Below, piece after piece: positions 15,439-19,516 of a stretch of DNA of 19,516 nt. A program made the position numbers and the translations under genes. The notes beneath the pieces are model-generated. The model searched no databases and was not told the DNA's origin. It was given only the letters and a program-made list of their open reading frames with translations. The DNA is from Elusimicrobiota bacterium (GTDB taxonomy: Bacteria > Elusimicrobiota > Elusimicrobia > Elusimicrobiales > Elusimicrobiaceae): assembly GCA_023398295.1 (NCBI GenBank), contig JAEWSL010000039.1:1-19516 (forward strand), given 5' to 3'. Position 1 is the stretch's first letter. Every line of letters starts with the position of its first letter.

Positions 15439-15939
15439 TTAGGAAACTTTTTTAAGCGAAACTTCTTTGCCCTCAAGTTTTACTTCAGCGTCACACTGCG
15501 GATCTTTTATTTCAAGAGAACCCGCGCTGAAATAATATTTATATTCCCCTTTGGGCAAAAATAAAGTTTTGGCGTAGCCTTCTTCGGTCTTTTCAAGCGC
15601 AATTTCGCGCGCGCCCCATAAGTTAAAATCCGCTTTCAGAAAGATGCCCTCTTTTGCAACCCCTTCTGGACAAGCCGAGAAAGGCAGCCTGAAAGTTACC
15701 GCGCGCGGGGAAATATCATCCTGCTCTCCCGCCTGCAAAGGCCAAGCGTTGGTATCGCTTTGAGAAGATAAAACGGCCAGGGCGTCTATTTTTGACTTTG
15801 CCAAATCTTTTGCAAAAACCTGGAAATCATTAAGCGCAAACATAAACAAAAAAGCGCCCGCAGCCGTGCAAAGGCCGTAAAATAAAGCCCCGGAAACGGT
15901 ACAGTTCTTTTTGCCTTTACGGCAGTTCTTTGCCGACAT
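15439..15939 (-). CDS. Membrane-anchored protein with CBM48/AMPK-glycogen-binding-like domain
   Basis: A 166-residue protein with a basic N-terminus, one membrane segment at about 16-36 (SGALFYGLCTAAGAFLFMFAL) and an outer domain at about 78-147 that reads like a CBM48/AMPK1-CBM fold (FLKADFNLWGA, then LFLPKGEYKYYFSAGS, then KDPQCD). Such domains bind alpha-glucans, but the surface aromatic residues needed cannot be judged here. Its ATG lies within the last 23 bases of the radical SAM gene and has GAGGGA upstream, so it is likely coupled to it. No glycogen-pathway enzyme is nearby. The role is unknown; CBM48-like folds also occur in non-sugar-binding signalling proteins. Confidence 0.65.
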   Translation of the reverse strand: MSAKNCRKGKKNCTVSGALFYGLCTAAGAFLFMFALNDFQVFAKDLAKSKIDALAVLSSQSDTNAWPLQAGEQDDISPRAVTFRLPFSACPEGVAKEGIFLKADFNLWGAREIALEKTEEGYAKTLFLPKGEYKYYFSAGSLEIKDPQCDAEVKLEGKEVSLKKVS

Positions 15940-16564
15940 ATTCCCTCAACCTGAACTTTGCGCCTAAAGAAGCCGCAAGTTTTTTTACCGCCTCTATATC
16001 AATATTCTGCTTGTCAACGACCGTAATGGTCGTATCGGTTTTTTGCGCGCAAAGTTTAATAAAGTTAAGCGCGCTTTCAAAGCCGCCCTGCGCATATTTT
16101 TGCTGCGGGCGCACTATTTTTATCCACTCTTCTTTATAGGGACTGTTTATGCTTATGCTTATCCTGTCAATATTTTCACAAAGGAGGCCCGTTATGTCGC
16201 GCCCGTAAACAGCGTTTGCAAGCCCTAAAGTATTAAGCCGCAGCGGAATTTGCGGAAATTCTTTTTTGAGCGTTTTTGCAGTTTCAAGCAAGATTTCAAG
16301 ACGCATGGTAGGCTCCCCGTAGCCGCAGAAAACTATTTCTTTATAAGGCTCCTTTTTAAGCTGCGCGCGCACGGCTGACAAAGTTTCCTCGGCGGAAGGC
16401 TCTTTGCCTTTTAGGTCCAAATTATGCTCGTAGTAGCGCATGGCAAGAGGCGTCTTCATACAAAACACGCAGGCGTTGGGGCAGCGGTTTGTAAGATTTA
16501 TGTACAAAACGCCGTTATGGCCGTAGGCTATTTTTGGCTCGCCATTAAATTTCGTTTCTGACAT
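15917..16564 (-). CDS. TatD-linked-type radical SAM protein
   Basis: Radical SAM enzyme of 215 residues. The iron-sulfur cluster motif CPNACVFC gives C28, C32 and C35 (CxxxCxxC), preceded by LYINLTNRC, which is characteristic of the TatD-family-associated radical SAM proteins. FCGYGEPTMR is the GGEP-like SAM-binding motif, and the chain ends at REYVGKELP with no extra cluster domain. The reaction is unknown, and the family name comes from frequent fusion or linkage to TatD nuclease genes. No tatD is visible here. It is the first gene of the minus-strand block and overlaps the next gene by 23 bases. A near-perfect extended -10 promoter places the transcription start at or next to the ATG, with no Shine-Dalgarno. 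Confidence 0.83.
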   Translation of the reverse strand: MSETKFNGEPKIAYGHNGVLYINLTNRCPNACVFCMKTPLAMRYYEHNLDLKGKEPSAEETLSAVRAQLKKEPYKEIVFCGYGEPTMRLEILLETAKTLKKEFPQIPLRLNTLGLANAVYGRDITGLLCENIDRISISINSPYKEEWIKIVRPQQKYAQGGFESALNFIKLCAQKTDTTITVVDKQNIDIEAVKKLAASLGAKFRLREYVGKELP

Positions 16565-16570
16565 ATGTAC

Positions 16571-16579
16571 ATTATATCA
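16571..16579 (-). promoter_or_regulatory. Extended -10 promoter giving a predicted leaderless radical SAM mRNA
   Basis: On the minus strand TGATATAAT matches the extended -10 pattern TGnTATAAT. A start 7 bases downstream would fall on the A of the ATG at 16564. No good -35 is seen at 16-18 bases, which extended -10 promoters do not need. No Shine-Dalgarno is present between. Confidence 0.55.
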
Positions 16580-16651
16580 TTTGAGGCCGCCGCAATAACT
16601 CAAACAAAAAAAATAGGCCCTTTTGCCGCGGACAGATAGGTCTTTCTGCCC

Positions 16652-16680
16652 TTGCGGCTCTTTATCCCTGCAAATAGAAT
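16652..16680 (+). promoter_or_regulatory. Candidate promoter for the large plus-strand gene
   Basis: TTGCGG (16652-16657), 17 bases, TAGAAT (16675-16680): spacing is ideal, -10 matches 5 of 6, -35 matches 3 of 6. The start would be near 16687, at the front of the Shine-Dalgarno (AAGAGGA, 16687-16693), so the leader would be short. Back-to-back with the minus-strand promoter in a 134-base gap. Confidence 0.5.
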
Positions 16681-16698
16681 ATATTTAAGAGGAAATAA

Positions 16699-19516
16699 AT
16701 GACACCTAGAAAAATCATTGTTCTATATATATTATCTTTCATAGCAATACCTCTGTTCCAAACAGCGCCTTCTTACGCGCAGACGCTGCTTGACAAAAAC
16801 GGCGCGCTGCCCGACTATAAGGAAGTCCTATCCAAGCGCGATGCGACTGCAGTTTCCTTTGACGCCCTTGACGCGATGAAATATCAGCAGGAGGCGCTGC
16901 ACGCAAAAATCTTCAAAGACAAGCTGCTGCAGGAGATAGAGGACGCCGTCCAAAAAAATAACGCCCCCGCCTACTTTGAGAAAACAAACTTTCTTAACGC
17001 CATGCTGCTTGAGTATATTAAATCCTCCAACCTTGAGGTGCGGGCCGAAGGCGCCGCCGCGCTTTTGGAGCAATTGCATCAAAGCGCGATAACAGCCGAG
17101 GACGCGCAGAAAGCTTTTGACATTTTTGAAAAAAATCTGCGGCAAAACAAGATTTGCAGCGGCAGTCTTTGCTCTTTTCTTAATTTAAGCGCTTTAGGGC
17201 TCGCTTTCAGGTCAAAAGAATACGCGGAGGCAAACGACAAAAAACAGCTTTCCTTACAAGCGGAAACAGGTTTTATCCCTTCTCCCCGCCAAAAGCAGAA
17301 AGAATATCTGGCTTTGATAAAAGAGCTTTCCCCCAATAATTACGGCTCGGCGGAGGCAAACGCTCTTATGGCAAAAAGTTTTCTTATTGCCGCCGCGGCT
17401 TTAGGTTCGCCGGCGGATTTAACCGAAATTACGCAAAATATAGTTACCGCGGGCGGCAATCTGATAAGAAAAAAACTAAACGCAAATGCGATGGACAATA
17501 AAAACGCGGAAGCTCAGATTGCAGCTATGGACACTTTGTTTGAGCTAGGCAAAGAGGCAAAACCCGTCCTTAAAGATTTTGCTTTCAACAGACGCACGCT
17601 TACCTCCTATGTGTATGCAAACATAAATTTGGCCTACGCCGCTTTAACAAAAGAGGAAGAAAAAATCAATAAACAAAATCTTGAAAATCTTTATTGTTAT
17701 CAAGTTTTTAATATTTCTTCCCAAGATGACTTTGAACTGAAACAAAAAATAGCTTATGCCTACGGCCGCGGTTATGCGCAGGCCTATGTAACTTCGTCAA
17801 AAGAAAACAAATGCCTTGTGACGGTTCCTGAGCGGCCCGATCCGCGGCTTGTCGCCCAGGAAAACACAGATTTCGTCATGAAAGAAGTGTATTTTGCGAT
17901 AGCCACCTCTGCGGCAGGGCCGATACTATCCGCGCTAAAAAACGGCGCAAGGATAATAAAGCATTTCAAAGCCTTAAAATATCTGTCCGGCAAGCGAAAT
18001 ATGACTTTGGGGCAATTCTTTATGAACGGCCAGCTTAAAAATCTGCCGCGGTTTGCAGCGCCGCTGGAACGAAAAGCCGTGCAAAAAGTTTCCCTCGCCG
18101 CGGCGCAAAGCGCGGATTTAGCCAGACAGGCGCAGAATCCCGCGCGCTCTGCGCAAGCGGCGCAGACCGCCGCAAAAGCCAATGCGGCTGCAGACGCCGC
18201 GGCAAAATACGCTTATAAAGGCCCCGCCTTTCAAAAAGCGGTTGCGGGCGAACCCATGCCAAAGCCTCTTAAGCTCAAAAGAACTCCAAAGAAAAATCCT
18301 TTTTCGGGCGAATATCCTTCCGGGTTGAAAAATGACGAACAACTGGCTAAATCATGGATTGACTACTACAAAAACGGCTACTTCAGCCCAAGAGATCAGA
18401 TAGAAGCCATTGAGGGTATGAGCGCGGCAAAAGCAAACAACACCATGGAATATCTGTACTATATGTCTATGGACGACGCAAAAGCCACCATTCTTGATCC
18501 GTTGGATCTGCACGGCAGGCTGCCCGATTTTATGTATGACGGCAGGCTTATACCAAATACAAAAAGGCTGCCTTCCGGCTATTATAAAAATAAATTTAAC
18601 GATAATTTGGAAAAGCTGCTTGCAATTTCGGAAGGGGACGGAACCTTATATTCCCACAACGCGGAGCTTAAAGATATTCTTATATCAATGAGAGATTATA
18701 CTTTTGATCAGGGGTTTTCCTATCAAAACAATTACGCCATGGCAAAAGCTTTGCGCGACAATTTCGGAGAACTTGTAAAAGAAATTGAAACAAAGGGTTT
18801 TAACGCAAGCCGCGGCAGATTTAATAAATTATGGAATAAGAAAGTAAAAGGATACAAAAACGATAAGCAGGTTAATGTATCGCTAAAAGATTTCTTCAAC
18901 CAAACGCGTAAAAGCCCTTTTCTGGATCTTGATAAAGCCGTGCCTGAGTTTTATTTGAACAGCCCGAAGTGGGTTTCATGGGAAAACGAAAGGCGCAACC
19001 TTGCCGCGCTTGCCTATACAAAAGATTTAAGACCGGCAACGACATTATCCCAAAAAATTAAAAGTACAATCCGCCCCTCCAAAAGCAAATATATAACCGT
19101 TGAAGCGCACGGCAAAGTGCTTACCGACGTGCACAGCACCGTGCCGGATTTTGACAACGCTATGACCGCCGCCCGCTCCCTTGCCGACAGCAAACCCAGC
19201 ACTCTCACAACCAAAATAAATAATTTTGAGGTTTTGGGGGGCGCTTGTCAAAGCGGCTTTGGGGAAAATATGTGCCTGCCAGGGCAGGGCTACGACGGCA
19301 CAAAAGTTATAAACCGCTTTTTTCATAAGACGGAAAGAAACGTAAAAGTAATCGTTTTTGACGCGCAGTATAAACCTGTAGTCGTAGAGCTGGAAAAAGT
19401 ATCTTATGTCATTGACCAGGCAAATAAAGATATTGACCTCTTGCGCGCAAGCACCATGTCCTCCCACGCCATAGATAATACAAGAGATATCCTGACCATA
19501 GCCCAGGCTGAAAAAA
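16699..19516 (+). CDS. Very large exported protein of unknown function (partial, cut by right edge)
   Basis: The frame from the ATG at 16699 stays open for 939 codons to the window edge; I checked it through to the end. A good Shine-Dalgarno (AAGAGGA) lies 5 bases upstream. Seen: signal peptide MTPRKIIVLYILSFIAIPLF and so on, cleaved near residue 28 (SYAQ); an N-terminal helical part (to about 450) with HEAT-like segments such as KSSNLEVRAEGAAALLEQLH and EAQIAAMDTLFELGKEAKPV; a hydrophobic stretch near 398-412; an Ala-rich, coiled-coil-like stretch near 461-506 (AAQSADLARQAQNPARSAQA); a Lys-rich break (KPLKLKRTPKKNPF); and a mixed C-terminal part with MCLPGQGYDGTKV. I recognise no enzyme motif or family. 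It could be a surface or periplasmic scaffold. The C-terminus is missing, so a surface-sorting domain cannot be ruled out. Confidence 0.8.
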   Translation, partial: MTPRKIIVLYILSFIAIPLFQTAPSYAQTLLDKNGALPDYKEVLSKRDATAVSFDALDAMKYQQEALHAKIFKDKLLQEIEDAVQKNNAPAYFEKTNFLNAMLLEYIKSSNLEVRAEGAAALLEQLHQSAITAEDAQKAFDIFEKNLRQNKICSGSLCSFLNLSALGLAFRSKEYAEANDKKQLSLQAETGFIPSPRQKQKEYLALIKELSPNNYGSAEANALMAKSFLIAAAALGSPADLTEITQNIVTAGGNLIRKKLNANAMDNKNAEAQIAAMDTLFELGKEAKPVLKDFAFNRRTLTSYVYANINLAYAALTKEEEKINKQNLENLYCYQVFNISSQDDFELKQKIAYAYGRGYAQAYVTSSKENKCLVTVPERPDPRLVAQENTDFVMKEVYFAIATSAAGPILSALKNGARIIKHFKALKYLSGKRNMTLGQFFMNGQLKNLPRFAAPLERKAVQKVSLAAAQSADLARQAQNPARSAQAAQTAAKANAAADAAAKYAYKGPAFQKAVAGEPMPKPLKLKRTPKKNPFSGEYPSGLKNDEQLAKSWIDYYKNGYFSPRDQIEAIEGMSAAKANNTMEYLYYMSMDDAKATILDPLDLHGRLPDFMYDGRLIPNTKRLPSGYYKNKFNDNLEKLLAISEGDGTLYSHNAELKDILISMRDYTFDQGFSYQNNYAMAKALRDNFGELVKEIETKGFNASRGRFNKLWNKKVKGYKNDKQVNVSLKDFFNQTRKSPFLDLDKAVPEFYLNSPKWVSWENERRNLAALAYTKDLRPATTLSQKIKSTIRPSKSKYITVEAHGKVLTDVHSTVPDFDNAMTAARSLADSKPSTLTTKINNFEVLGGACQSGFGENMCLPGQGYDGTKVINRFFHKTERNVKVIVFDAQYKPVVVELEKVSYVIDQANKDIDLLRASTMSSHAIDNTRDILTIAQAEK

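Noticed and set aside
1..16564. Prepilin peptidase (TadV/CpaA), TadG or a separate TadD within the locus
   Set aside because: No matching frame was seen. A prepilin peptidase must exist elsewhere or beyond the left edge. The TPR protein at 11922-13583 resembles TadD only in having TPRs.
15917..16564. TatD nuclease partner gene for the radical SAM protein
   Set aside because: Neither neighbour has metal-binding TatD motifs; the name of the family is kept only as a family label.
18035..18342. Minus-strand open frames within the large plus-strand gene
   Set aside because: Short overlapping antisense frames rich in Arg and Cys. The opposite plus frame is open for over 900 codons with a good Shine-Dalgarno and signal peptide.
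1..19516. CRISPR array, tRNA or rRNA gene, insertion sequence or transposase
   Set aside because: No regularly spaced short repeats, cloverleaf-like patterns or transposase motifs were seen on either strand, although weak tRNA-like folds cannot be excluded by eye.

Overview
The window looks like chromosome of a Gram-negative, didermic bacterium: it encodes a secretin, an outer-membrane beta-barrel protein, and many exported proteins with cleavable signal peptides. GC content is moderate, AAA/TTT runs are common, Shine-Dalgarno sequences are mixed in strength, and genes are packed with ATGA stop/start overlaps. PorV-like barrels, FlgD/T9SS-like C-terminal domains and a Tad pilus together fit the Elusimicrobiota (Elusimicrobium-like) best. 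That placement is an inference from gene content, not a proof.

Layout. Almost everything is on the minus strand, in two blocks. Block 1 (16564 down to 11922) is a housekeeping block: a TatD-linked-type radical SAM protein, a membrane-anchored protein with a CBM48/AMPK-like fold, tsaE, tsaB, rimI (tRNA t6A and ribosomal S18 acetylation genes) and a large exported TPR protein. Several neighbours overlap by 4 or 23 bases. A 186-base AT-rich gap (11736-11921) separates it from block 2 and holds a candidate promoter and a perfect inverted repeat.

Block 2 (11735 down to the left edge) is a Tad (tight adherence) pilus locus in one direction: a 1346-residue exported protein with repeated FlgD-like 'WDG' Ig units and a T9SS-like C-terminal domain, a PorV/PorQ-family barrel, two small Flp-type prepilins, a TadE-type pseudopilin, CpaB/RcpC, a short secretin, a fused TadZ-TadA ATPase, a TadB platform protein with an added exported N-terminal domain, and the start of tadC (cut by the window edge). 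No prepilin peptidase (TadV/CpaA) or TadG is seen here. The TPR protein next door could serve as a TadD-like partner, but this is only a guess.

On the right, from 16699 to the edge, one divergent plus-strand gene encodes an exported protein of at least 939 residues that I do not recognise. The 134-base gap between it and the radical SAM gene holds back-to-back promoter candidates, one of which predicts a leaderless mRNA.

What stands out is a remodelled Tad locus: the TadZ-TadA fusion, the TadB with an extracytoplasmic sensor-like extension, the secretin reduced to its pore domain, and the pairing with a PorV barrel and a T9SS-CTD-like giant protein, which may be an adhesin carried by, or displayed next to, the pilus.
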